Source: Faecalibacterium langellae (GTDB lineage: Bacteria; Bacillota; Clostridia; Oscillospirales; Ruminococcaceae). From it: DNA of 46,013 nucleotides. Numbering within the stretch: position 1 is the stretch's first letter; every line of letters starts with the position of its first letter. The notes under the pieces are model-generated. The model did not search any database and was not told the DNA's origin. It worked only from the letters and a program-made list of their open reading frames with translations. Below, piece after piece: positions 29,701 to 37,202 of the stretch. The stretch covers positions 1 through 46,013 of the forward strand of contig NZ_NMTR01000010.1 of assembly GCF_002549775.1 (NCBI RefSeq), read 5' to 3'. The position numbers were made by a program, and so were the translations under genes.

Positions 29701-31089
29701 TCAGGTGAGCAGGGCCAAGCGGAGCTTTGCCTTCATTTCCGGGTCGGCATCCTTGAGCAATTCCAAGAGAGCCGTCATGGAGATGGTGGGTTCGCCTGCG
29801 GCGGGTACAGCCTGCGGGCTGGGGGTTTCGGGCTTGGCATAGAAGCCGCTTTCAAACTTCTTGCCCAGCTCCACACGGGAGGACTGCTGGATATGAGCGT
29901 AGGTGTTCACCAGCATATCTGCACTGGCGTGTCCTGTGGTCCCCTGCACCGCCTTGATGTCGCCACCGGAGATCATCAACTGGTAGGTGGCACTGGAATG
30001 CCGCAGACCGTGAAATACGATGCGCGGGAACTCCGGGTGCGCATCCTGCCATTTCAGGAACTTTTTGCGGATGAGCACCGGCTCCACCGCCAGACCGTTG
30101 GGGAGCCGCAGCAGCATCCCGCTGTTGCGGTACCGCTCCGGGTCGAGGGTTTCTTCCCTTTTCAGCCGTTCCAGCCACTGCTTCAGTTCCTCCCGCAGGG
30201 CGGCGGTCATGAAGATGGTGCGGCAGGAAGCTTCGGTCTTGGTGTCCTTCAGGATGAGGGAGGTCTTGCTGCCCTCCAGCTTGTCCGGGAAGATGCGGAG
30301 GATGCAGCCCTTGTCCACCTGTGCCAGCGTGTCCTTCTGTACCCGCTGCATGGAACGGTTGACGGTGAAGGTGCCCATGCCGTTGGCAGCATCAAAGTCG
30401 ATGTCCTCCGGGGTCAGACCTGCCACCTCCCCTTCCCGCAGCGCACCCACCAGCGTCAAGTGCACCGCCAGATGCAGGATGGGGTCCTCCATGCTGTCCA
30501 GTGCTGCCCGCATCTCGTCCACCTCCCAGATGCTGCGCTCTTGGGTGGTCTTTTTGGGTGCTTCCACCGGGACGGGGCTTTTGATGAGGATGCCCCACTC
30601 CACCGCCAGCAGAAAGGAATTGTGCAGAAGCTGGTGGACCTCATGGAGGGTGGTGCCGGAAAGGGTGCGCTTCTGCTGCTTGGGCGAGAGGTCTCGCCGC
30701 TTGCCGCCCACATACTGTCCGCAGGGGGTCTTGCTCAGGGTGTCGTACAGGGCTTCGATGTGGTAGGGCCGCAGCTTCTGCATCTGCATCTCCCCGATAT
30801 AGGGGATGATGAGGTTCTGGATGAGCGCCAAATTGGACTGGTAGGTCTTGGGTGCCCACTTGTGCTTGCTGCACTGCTTGGGCAGCCAGTCCATCAGGAA
30901 CTCTGCCACCGTCACGGTGGACGGGATCAGGAAATTGCCGGTCGCCAGTTCATGCTCGATCTGCTTCTGGCGTTTCACCGCCTCCTCTTTGGTGGGAAAG
31001 CTCTCCCATTTGTCGCGGCTCTTGCCGTGCTCGTCCTGATAGGTGTAGCGGACGCTGTAAGAACTGCCGCGTTTCGTGATATATGCCAT
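29701..31089 (-). CDS. int: tyrosine site-specific integrase
   Basis: Phage/Tn916-type tyrosine recombinase of 462 residues that inserts and excises the element at tRNA-Arg. The N-terminus is an arm-binding domain (MAYITKRGSSYSVRYTYQDE..FPTKEEAVKRQ), followed by a SAM-like core-binding domain (about 60-175, TVAEFLMDWL). The catalytic domain (about 195-400) has the first Arg in LTLVGALREGEVAGL, a Lys in the beta-hairpin region, HGLRHSSATYQL (HxxR), GTTGHASADML and the nucleophile Tyr in VNTYAHIQ. All catalytic residues are present. It is the last gene of the mobV-xis-int set and lies 150 bp from attL. Confidence 0.95.
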   Translation of the reverse strand: MAYITKRGSSYSVRYTYQDEHGKSRDKWESFPTKEEAVKRQKQIEHELATGNFLIPSTVTVAEFLMDWLPKQCSKHKWAPKTYQSNLALIQNLIIPYIGEMQMQKLRPYHIEALYDTLSKTPCGQYVGGKRRDLSPKQQKRTLSGTTLHEVHQLLHNSFLLAVEWGILIKSPVPVEAPKKTTQERSIWEVDEMRAALDSMEDPILHLAVHLTLVGALREGEVAGLTPEDIDFDAANGMGTFTVNRSMQRVQKDTLAQVDKGCILRIFPDKLEGSKTSLILKDTKTEASCRTIFMTAALREELKQWLERLKREETLDPERYRNSGMLLRLPNGLAVEPVLIRKKFLKWQDAHPEFPRIVFHGLRHSSATYQLMISGGDIKAVQGTTGHASADMLVNTYAHIQQSSRVELGKKFESGFYAKPETPSPQAVPAAGEPTISMTALLELLKDADPEMKAKLRLALLT

Positions 31090-31104
31090 AGATTTGCCTC
31101 CTTA

Positions 31105-31416
31105 TCAAGCTGCCCGGTAGAGCCACGCATCGAAGCTGTCTTTCGGGATGCGGATGCTTCCGCCTGCCCGCAGGACACGGAACTCGGTGGTGCTGTTGCA
31201 CAGGTTGTAGGCGGCACGCTGGCTGATGGCCAGCATCTGCGCGACCTCCTTTACCGTGTACACCAGCTTAGTGGTCTCAGGGCTGTTGGTCGGAGACTTA
31301 ACGGCATTGGTTCGAGTGACCACCTCCATTGTAGCCGGATCAGAGTCCGACTGCAAGAAGTTTTTCGTATAATCTTCAAATTTCACAGATGCGTTCTTCT
31401 CAAAATTCATATCCAT
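31105..31416 (-). CDS. excisionase-like helix-turn-helix protein
   Basis: DNA-binding protein of 103 residues. The C-terminal half is a MerR-like winged helix of the excisionase type (YTVKEVAQMLAISQRAAYNL, then VLRAGGSIRIPKDSFDAWLY). The N-terminal 45 residues are polar and of no known fold. AAGGAG (31425-31430) lies 8 bases before ATG 31416, and the integrase starts 15 bp downstream, so the two are co-transcribed. It probably directs excision. Confidence 0.85.
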   Translation of the reverse strand: MDMNFEKNASVKFEDYTKNFLQSDSDPATMEVVTRTNAVKSPTNSPETTKLVYTVKEVAQMLAISQRAAYNLCNSTTEFRVLRAGGSIRIPKDSFDAWLYRAA

Positions 31417-32140
31417 ATGCTTTTCTCCTTATACTTCATGGCGCACCACAGATTCCTGCGTGCGGTTCTCATAGAATCGAATGACCTCCGGCGGGATGCT
31501 GTCCAGCGTTTTCAGGGCGGCTTCGTAGTCCTGCCGCAGCTTGGCATCCTCCAGACGCTTCAAGACGCTCCCTTCCTTCGCTTTGTCCAGCGAGGCAGAG
31601 AGTGTCTTGTTCTTCTCTTTCAGCTTTTCGTTTTCGGCGGCAGTCTTGGTGAAGGCGACGTTGTACTTTCGCAGCTGGTCCTTCATCCGTGCCACGTTGG
31701 GGATATAACTGTCCAGCAGCTTGCTGATCTCCGCTGCACGACTCTTACCGTTGAAGGGGGTGATGCCCACCAGCAGGGCATCCAGTTGCTCCTTCTGCTT
31801 GGTCAGTTGGGTCATCTCCTTGAAGATGCGGGGCGGGATGTGCTCTCGCCCGGTCTGGCTGGCGCTTTCACCTCGTTCCAGCTCCGGGTACTGCTTGACC
31901 ATGTGCTGCCAGAACTCGTCCTGCCACTTCACAAGGTTTTTGCGGTTGCCGATGATCTCCTTGGCGCTCAGTCGCCCGTCAGGGGTCAGTGGCACAAAGC
32001 AGAGGTGCAGGTGGGGCGTTTTCTCGTCCATGTGGACAACAGCAGAGAGAAAGGTATCCGGGCACTGTCTGCCCTCCAAAAATTTCAGGGCGTACGCAAA
32101 GTACGCTCTGATCTCCCGGTTGGTCTTGTCCTTGAAAAAC

Positions 32141-32242
32141 TTCGCGTTTGTGAAGCGCAGCGGAACAATGAAAGCCCCAGTGGGGCTTTTAAGTGACAGA
32201 ACGGTCTTGCGTAGCAAGATGGAGGGGCCTCGCCCCGACAAG
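32141..32242 (+). repeat. structured ~100-bp inserted repeat, copy A
   Basis: Begins TTCGCGTTTGTG and ends CCCCGACAAG. It contains self-pairing blocks AGCCCC/GGGGCT, TCTTGC/GCAAGA and GGGGCC/GGCCCC. It sits in the relaxase reading frame between the codons for ASPE and FFKDKTN. Exact ends are uncertain by 1-3 bases. Confidence 0.8.
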
Positions 32243-32487
32243 TTCTGGGCTGGCGGTGACAAGAGCCTCCACCACCCGCACGCTGTCCTTGCGGACACGG
32301 CAGTGGGCAGCGGCTATCATGCGGTCGGCTTCTTCCCGGTACCTGCCCTGCGGCTGCACCAGATGGAGGTTGTAGCGGCTCCGGCTCGTGTCGATATCCG
32401 GGTTGCTGGCGTACTGCTCCTTGGTGCGCTCGTTATGGGCTTCGATGGGGCTGGTGGCAGGCCCCTTGTACTTTTTGAATCGTAAGA

Positions 32488-32590
32488 TTCGCGTTTGTGG
32501 AGCGCAGCGGAACAATGAAGTCCCCAGCGGGGACTTTAAGCGACAGAACGGTCTTGCGACAGCAAGATGGAGGGACCTTGCCCCGACAAG
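32488..32590 (+). repeat. structured ~100-bp inserted repeat, copy B
   Basis: Same orientation and layout as copy A. The stem AGTCCCC/GGGGACT replaces AGCCCC/GGGGCT with compensating changes. It interrupts codons 5-7 of the relaxase gene. Confidence 0.8.
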
Positions 32591-32664
32591 TTCCATATTG
32601 GGCTTTCATAGATCACGCTCCTTCTTGGGGTGTACAAAAAATCTGTACGGACTTCAAATAACCC

Positions 32665-32763
32665 GTACGGTCTGTACGGCGTACGGAAATGCGAAATATA
32701 AACGATAACACGTTTTAATTCGTTTCGATTCGCTGTACAGGTGCGTACAAGTACAGACCGTAC
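32665..32763. repeat. 13-bp inverted repeats and GTACGG iterons; possible oriT region
   Basis: GTACGGTCTGTAC (32665-32677) is repeated in inverse form at 32751-32763. Further TGTACGG and CCGTAC copies fill 32630-32770. Upstream of a MobV gene this is where an oriT or a relaxase operator is expected. Confidence 0.5.
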
Positions 32764-32781
32764 AGGTTGTACGAACTTCTT

Positions 32782-32805
32782 CCGTAAAAAATGCACTTTT
32801 TACGG
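32782..32805. repeat. perfect 9-bp stem hairpin
   Basis: CCGTAAAAA (32782-32790), loop ATGCAC, TTTTTACGG (32797-32805). Part of the candidate oriT region. Together with the iterons it accounts for most of the 360 bp between the relaxase start and 32970. Confidence 0.6.
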
Positions 32806-32969
32806 GCAGGGGTGGACAAGCGGTTCGATGCCTACAAAACCCCGCACCCTGCGGCCACCATGAATAAAGAAGTTTGGTTTGTTTCGCAAGCAACAAGATT
32901 GTGTTGACTTTGAACTCCTTGAGTGATATAATGTAACCAAGATAAAAAACACTATGTGGGGGTTCGGAA

Positions 32970-33728
32970 ATGAGTGATAGAAATACATTGTGGGAAACAA
33001 TACTAAAGGGCAAGGGGGATAGAACATACAGAAAGTATGGCGAAGATACAGGTGTCAGTTATTCTAACATTCAAAGACTGGTTCACAAACAGTACATACC
33101 GACACCTGAAACGATTTATAAATTATCCATTGGAGACAAAGGGCAAAAGGATGAACGCCAAAGAAATAAATTATATCGAGAAATGATGCTTGCTGCGGGA
33201 TATAGAGATCCTAAGGAACTCGAAGAAGATGAGGAAACGAAACGTAGAGACTTCTTTAATAAGCTGGAGCTTTTAGTACTTGGAGGACTGATACGAAAAG
33301 ACATTCGCTTTAGAAAACAAACTATAGACAAGCAGTACCGCTTTTTTGCTCCACAGATGTCAGTTGTATTAGAGGAATCGAGTATTCAGGAATGGACTTT
33401 TAAGTTTATAGAACATGGACCAGAACCGGTGATTCGAGATGGTAGTATTTATATAAAAATTACTCCAATGCGCTATGCAAGACAATGCTTGGCAGAGGCG
33501 GTCTTAATTCCATTAAAAGATAATAGAAAGGTTACACTTGTGACGGACTCTGTTGATTACTATGCGGAGATGATAAAATTCAAAAATGAAATTTCATTTG
33601 CAGGAGACCTTTCGGTAATGCTTGTTGACCTAAGGGCGATGAGTATTAAGCAAGAAGAATATATTGCGCATGAAAATAGAAATACAAATGAGATTTTTCT
33701 GTGTAAAACCGAGTCATGTGGTGAATAA
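32970..33728 (+). CDS. unknown protein with N-terminal HTH-like segment (AT-rich cargo 1)
   Basis: Protein of 252 residues that I do not recognise. The first 60 residues (TYRKYGEDTGVSYSNIQRLV..IPTPETIYKL) resemble an XRE-type helix-turn-helix. A charged segment (DERQRNKLYREM..EEDEETKRRDFF) and a mixed alpha/beta remainder with SVVLEESSIQEWTFKF and VTLVTDSVDYYAEMIKF follow. Base composition and codon use are strikingly AT-rich compared with everything around, so the gene came from another source. The next gene starts 13 bp after its stop; the two form a cassette that ends exactly where the primase gene is truncated. A defence or regulatory role is possible, but nothing shows it. Confidence 0.75.
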   Translation: MSDRNTLWETILKGKGDRTYRKYGEDTGVSYSNIQRLVHKQYIPTPETIYKLSIGDKGQKDERQRNKLYREMMLAAGYRDPKELEEDEETKRRDFFNKLELLVLGGLIRKDIRFRKQTIDKQYRFFAPQMSVVLEESSIQEWTFKFIEHGPEPVIRDGSIYIKITPMRYARQCLAEAVLIPLKDNRKVTLVTDSVDYYAEMIKFKNEISFAGDLSVMLVDLRAMSIKQEEYIAHENRNTNEIFLCKTESCGE

Positions 33729-33741
33729 AGGAGAAATTGAT

Positions 33742-34191
33742 ATGCAAAAACTGGTTGTTGATGCACCAGATAAATTGGAAAAAGGCGAAAGCTTTGGTCC
33801 AGGTGGTGTGCGTATAAATGGGAAAATGAAAATTCAATACAAGAATCCGGAGACATTAGAGAATTACCTGAAAAGAGAAAACAAAACACAGTATACAAGA
33901 AATATAAACGCTGTATGCGGCAACGAAAAAGTAGACAATCGAATTACAAAAATAGCAAAAGTCTTTGCTCGAGAGCTTATATATGAAGGATGGAGAAGAC
34001 ATGGAGATGAAATGGTTGATTTTCTATGGAATGGAATAGACAAAATTTTCCGAATGAAGGATACTGAAAGTTCGATAAAAGCAGTCCAGATTATGGAGCA
34101 AAATAAAGCCAGAGTTCAGTATCCATATAATACTATGCTTTTTCAGCAGAGACAGCAAAATGACTCTACTAGAGATAGCAGCGTCTGTTAA
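33742..34191 (+). CDS. unknown protein (AT-rich cargo 2)
   Basis: Protein of 149 residues, start ATG 33742 with AAAGGAGA 7 bases upstream (an open frame extends further but overlaps the previous gene). It has a polar N-terminus (KLEKGESFGPGGVRINGKM), then helices with KTQYTRNINAVCGNEKVDN and RITKIAKVFARELIYEGWRR. No motif I can name. Its stop codon overlaps the stop of the truncated primase gene on the other strand. Same AT-rich composition as cargo 1, with which it is co-transcribed. Confidence 0.75.
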   Translation: MQKLVVDAPDKLEKGESFGPGGVRINGKMKIQYKNPETLENYLKRENKTQYTRNINAVCGNEKVDNRITKIAKVFARELIYEGWRRHGDEMVDFLWNGIDKIFRMKDTESSIKAVQIMEQNKARVQYPYNTMLFQQRQQNDSTRDSSVC

Positions 34192-34592
34192 GTATACTTG
34201 GGCGGCGGCAAAGCGATGGCATTGGCGGGCGGCTTATCCGGGTCAAGCCAGAGCTTGTCGGGGCGGGGCCCCTCCATCTTGCTGACGCAAGACCGCTCGG
34301 TCACTTGCAGTCCCCACTGGGGACTGCATTGCTTCGCAAACGCGAAGTCATTTATCAGCTTCTCGGCGGCTTGCCGGGGGTTCAGGTCAAACAGCTTGGC
34401 GGTGAGGTCGATGGCATCGCCGTTGGCTCCGCAGCCAAAGCAGTAATAATAGGTGTCGTTCAGCTTCATGCTGGGGTCGCTGTCAGAATGGAACGGACAG
34501 CACACCATGCCATGGCGGTCGGGCTCCATGCCGTACATCTCTCCCACTTGCCGAACGGTGATGGCGGACTTGATCTTTTGATATAAACTCAA
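34188..34592 (-). pseudogene. truncated CHC2 zinc-finger primase-like protein with repeat insertion
   Basis: DnaG-type zinc-binding domain found in many mobile elements, normally longer. The zinc finger is clear: VCCPFHSDSDPSMKLND..YYYCFGCGANGDAIDL. After AAEKLINDF the sequence is interrupted by copy C of the inserted repeat, here kept in frame, and resumes LDPDKPPANAIALPPPKY, then stops where the AT-rich cargo begins. From memory, related element proteins continue for about 100 residues beyond this motif, so the 3' end was probably lost when the cargo arrived. TTG 34592 with AAAGGAG 5 bases upstream is the likely start; the frame is open to 34622. Confidence 0.75.
34254..34346 (-). repeat. 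structured inserted repeat, copy C
   Basis: Inverse orientation to A and B relative to the window, but the same relative to its host gene's reading direction as judged by end sequences on the minus strand (TTCGCGTTTGCG first). About 93 bp; the stems AGTCCCC/GGGGACT, TCTTGC/GCAAGA and TTCGC/GCGAA are retained. Confidence 0.75.
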
Positions 34593-34622
34593 AATTTCTC
34601 CTTTGGTCAAAGGCTCTGGCAC

Positions 34623-34637
34623 GGATCAATTTGATCC
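34623..34637. promoter_or_regulatory. 15-bp palindrome, possible operator
   Basis: GGATCAATTTGATCC, perfect around a central T, just upstream of the primase start and in the control region shared with the XRE gene. The rest of 34638-34950 holds no recognised gene; a hairpin (AGGGCTT/AAGCCCT) lies near 34806-34828. Confidence 0.4.
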
Positions 34638-34953
34638 CTGCCACGTTCAAAGCCGGTCTCCCTTGCTGCCTCCCGACAGGAAATCTTTTTGGACTCTGTG
34701 TCGGCCCCATGCAGGGCGCTCGCTCCCCCGATGGGAGGTCTTGGCGGTCTGGGCAGTTCGGACGGTCATTCTGTTCTCAAGGTCCTATAATGAAAGATAT
34801 TTCAGAGGGCTTTCGCGGGAAGCCCTTAATATGTTCGCTGCTGGGGAGTTAATATGTTTTCTTTCTGTCTATAGGATAGCACTGCAATGGCCGCTGTGCC
34901 GTATATCCATAATGTCGGAAAACAGGTGCAGAATCAGCAAAATTCCACGCTTA

Positions 34954-34982
34954 TGGACAGGAACCGCCGGAAGTGGTATACT
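34954..34982 (+). promoter_or_regulatory. promoter of the XRE regulator
   Basis: TGGACA (34954-34959)-N17-TATACT (34977-34982). Confidence 0.65.
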
Positions 34983-35008
34983 GTGCAAAAAACATCGGAG
35001 GTGCGACC

Positions 35009-35824
35009 ATGAACATCAAGCTGACACTGGGAGAACGGCTCAAAGACCTGCGTGTGGAGCGGAATCTGAAGCTGGAAATGCTGGCAGAGCAGACAGGTCT
35101 GTCCAAATCGGCATTGTCGAAATACGAGAGCGACGATGTGACCGACCTCAGCATTTATGCGGTGACAACGCTGGCTGAGTTCTATGGCGTGACCACGGAC
35201 TACCTGTTGGGTGTGACGGAAAACAAAAAACGCCCAGATGCAGTCCTTTCGGACTTGCATCTGAGCGATGGCGCAGTGGACGTATTAAGGAATGGAAAAT
35301 TCAATCATCGGCTGCTGTGTGAGCTGATCGTGCATGAGAATTTCCAGCGGTTCATGACCGATCTGGAAATCTATGTGGATGGATATGTCAGCGCAAACAT
35401 TCAAAACCTCAATGCCGGTCTGGAAGCAACGCGGCAAATGCTGAAAAAGAAGTATGCAGCAGATGAAAATGATCTGTACATGAGCACCTTGAAGCTGGGG
35501 CAGATCGATGAAGATGAGTACTTTGGTCGGGTCTTGTATGACGAGTTGGTGGCTATCCTGAAGAACATCAAGACGGAACACCGCAAGGACAAGACCACTT
35601 CGGATGGTGCAATGGTCGATAACCTGATGAAGGAACTGGAGGATGCACAGAAACTTGAAGGGTCTGCGGATGAAAAGAAGATCCGAACAGCATTGAAGGC
35701 GATCGGCATCAACTACGATAAGCTGACAGAGGATGAAAGGAAGCTGATAAAGAAGATTCTTTATAAAACGGCAATGCTGAAACCGGGGACACTTGCAGGC
35801 AACCGGGGCAAGCACAGACGCTGA
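35009..35824 (+). CDS. XRE family transcriptional regulator of the element
   Basis: Regulator of 271 residues. The N-terminal helix-turn-helix (about 5-65) reads LGERLKDLRVERNLKLEML, AEQTGLSKSALSKYESDD, then AEFYGVTTDYLLGVTE, a Cro/C1-type domain. The remaining 200 residues are helical and charged, as in the long XRE proteins common on clostridial elements. GGAGGT (34997-35002) is 6 bases before ATG 35009. It faces away from the primase gene and likely controls the element's replication or transfer genes. Confidence 0.88.
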   Translation: MNIKLTLGERLKDLRVERNLKLEMLAEQTGLSKSALSKYESDDVTDLSIYAVTTLAEFYGVTTDYLLGVTENKKRPDAVLSDLHLSDGAVDVLRNGKFNHRLLCELIVHENFQRFMTDLEIYVDGYVSANIQNLNAGLEATRQMLKKKYAADENDLYMSTLKLGQIDEDEYFGRVLYDELVAILKNIKTEHRKDKTTSDGAMVDNLMKELEDAQKLEGSADEKKIRTALKAIGINYDKLTEDERKLIKKILYKTAMLKPGTLAGNRGKHRR

Positions 35825-36024
35825 TCATTTGCCCTGCGCCTTATAGGGGGAGCGCTGCTGCGGCAGGAAGGAGAACGTACACCATTGGTTCCTCTGCAAG
35901 TCTGCGCTGGGTGGGCAAAGACCGTCAACTGCCACGCCCATCCGCGCATCCTTCTGCCACAGAACAGGTGCTTGCCGGAGCCTTTCGCAGCCCCTTTTCC
36001 GCGTCAGCCGGAACCAAGGTGTAA

Positions 36025-36054
36025 CACACTAGACTTTGCAGGCAAAGTCGTGTG
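36025..36054. repeat. strong hairpin in the gap before the R-M genes
   Basis: CACAC (36025-36029), TA, GACTTTGC (36032-36039), AG, GCAAAGTC (36042-36049), GTGTG (36050-36054). No T-run follows. It is the only structured feature in the 380-bp gap 35825-36203; a nick-site hairpin or boundary of the inserted R-M cassette are both possible. Confidence 0.55.
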
Positions 36055-36203
36055 CCAACGAGCGTTCCGCCGCTCTTTGGATTCTTCCCGGCAGGGCACT
36101 GGAAAATGGGGTGCCCTGATGAAAACGGTGGATGGTACACATTCACAAACCCCGAAAGGTGTGTTATTATAGTACCATCAATAAATGGAAGGGAGGGCGG
36201 CGG

Positions 36204-37202
36204 ATGTTCAGCATTGCAGGAATTGACCTGTTGGAGCAGGAACTTTTGGACCATGAACGCACCCTCCTTGAGATTTTGCTTCAGGACAAAACCACCAAGA
36301 AAAACATCATCTGGGCAACCGATGATTACGCCGAACTGGGCGAACCATACAGCTTCAAAAAAGAAATCCTGCCGGAGCTGGTTACAGGCGAACAGGACAG
36401 TCTGATCCAGCCCAGAGTGGAAAAAGCAGTGGAGCATCAGACCAACCGCACCCGTGACAAAGCAGAGGTGTTTACCCCCAGTTGGATCTGCAACGCACAG
36501 AACAATCTGGTGGATGAGCAGTGGTTTGGCAGGAAGGATGTTTTCAACATCCAGAAGGAGATGTCGTGGAAAGCAACGGCTGACAAAATCGCCTTCCCGG
36601 ACGACCGTCAGCACACATGGCAAAAATATGTGGATGCACAGCGGCTGGAAATCTCCTGCGGCGAGGCTCCCTATCTGGTAAGCCGCTACGACACCGTAAC
36701 GGGCGAAACCATTCCCATTTCCCAACGAATTGGCCTGCTGGACCGCAAGCTGCGTGTTATCAGCGAAAACACGGACACCGAAGAAGAATGGTTCACATGG
36801 ACAAAGCGGGCGTTCCAGAGCGTGTACGGCTTTGAGTATCAGGGCGACAGCTTGCTGCTGGCACGGGAAAACCTGTTTGTGACCTTCGTGGAGGTTTACC
36901 GGGAACGCTTTGGCAAACTTCCCCACCTGCGGCAGATGAAGGTGATCGCTAACATCATTGCGTGGAACCTCTGGCAGATGGACGGCACAAAGTATGTGGT
37001 TCCGGGCAGCTGTAAGGAAAACAAAATTGAAATTATCAGCTGGTTCGGCAGTGAGGAACAAATTGACCTGTGTCCCGGATGCAAAAGCGGAAATATCCGG
37101 GCGCACAACGGGATTTACAGCATCATAAAGGATTGGCGTTCCAACCAGACAATGACGTTCCTTTCGATGGTGAGGGGAGGAAGTGCAAATGGCAGCGTAT
37201 AA
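36204..37202 (+). CDS. adenine-methyltransferase-like protein lacking the catalytic motif
   Basis: Protein of 332 residues of the type often named restriction endonuclease subunit M. Seen: a motif X-like NRTRDKAEVFTPSWICNAQN (about residue 85), a SAM-binding motif I-like LEISCGEAPYLVSRYD (about 148), GLLDRKLRVI, and a motif III-like YGFEYQGDSLLLARENL (about 208). I find no NPPY/DPPY motif IV, so alone it should not methylate; it may bind SAM, act in specificity, or pair with the next protein. The C-terminus has CPGCKSGN. ATG 36204 follows GAAGGGAGG; the gene overlaps the next by 14 bases, which indicates coupled synthesis. Confidence 0.75.
   Translation: MFSIAGIDLLEQELLDHERTLLEILLQDKTTKKNIIWATDDYAELGEPYSFKKEILPELVTGEQDSLIQPRVEKAVEHQTNRTRDKAEVFTPSWICNAQNNLVDEQWFGRKDVFNIQKEMSWKATADKIAFPDDRQHTWQKYVDAQRLEISCGEAPYLVSRYDTVTGETIPISQRIGLLDRKLRVISENTDTEEEWFTWTKRAFQSVYGFEYQGDSLLLARENLFVTFVEVYRERFGKLPHLRQMKVIANIIAWNLWQMDGTKYVVPGSCKENKIEIISWFGSEEQIDLCPGCKSGNIRAHNGIYSIIKDWRSNQTMTFLSMVRGGSANGSV

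Larger units (their letters stand above)
31429..32609 (-). pseudogene. MobV/Pre family relaxase, split by two repeat insertions
   Basis: Relaxase of the plasmid-recombination (Mob_Pre) family that would nick oriT. Removing the inserted repeats at 32488-32590 and about 32141-32242 restores one frame: start ATG 32609 (MKAQYGILRFKKYKG after joining), then SNPDIDTSRSRYNLHLVQP, RKDSVRVVEALVTASPE, FFKDKTNREIRAYFAYALKF, the histidine motif VHMDEKTPHLHLCFVP, and a long coiled-coil C-terminus ending VVRHEV. AAGGAG lies 8 bases before 32609. The insertion lengths (102-103 bp) break the frame. The parts otherwise lack other damage, so the insertions are recent or the inserted RNA is somehow bypassed. 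Confidence 0.85.

Noticed and set aside
32141-32590. Repeats A and B as ordinary insertion sequences
   Set aside because: They are about 100 bp, carry no coding capacity and have no terminal inverted repeats.
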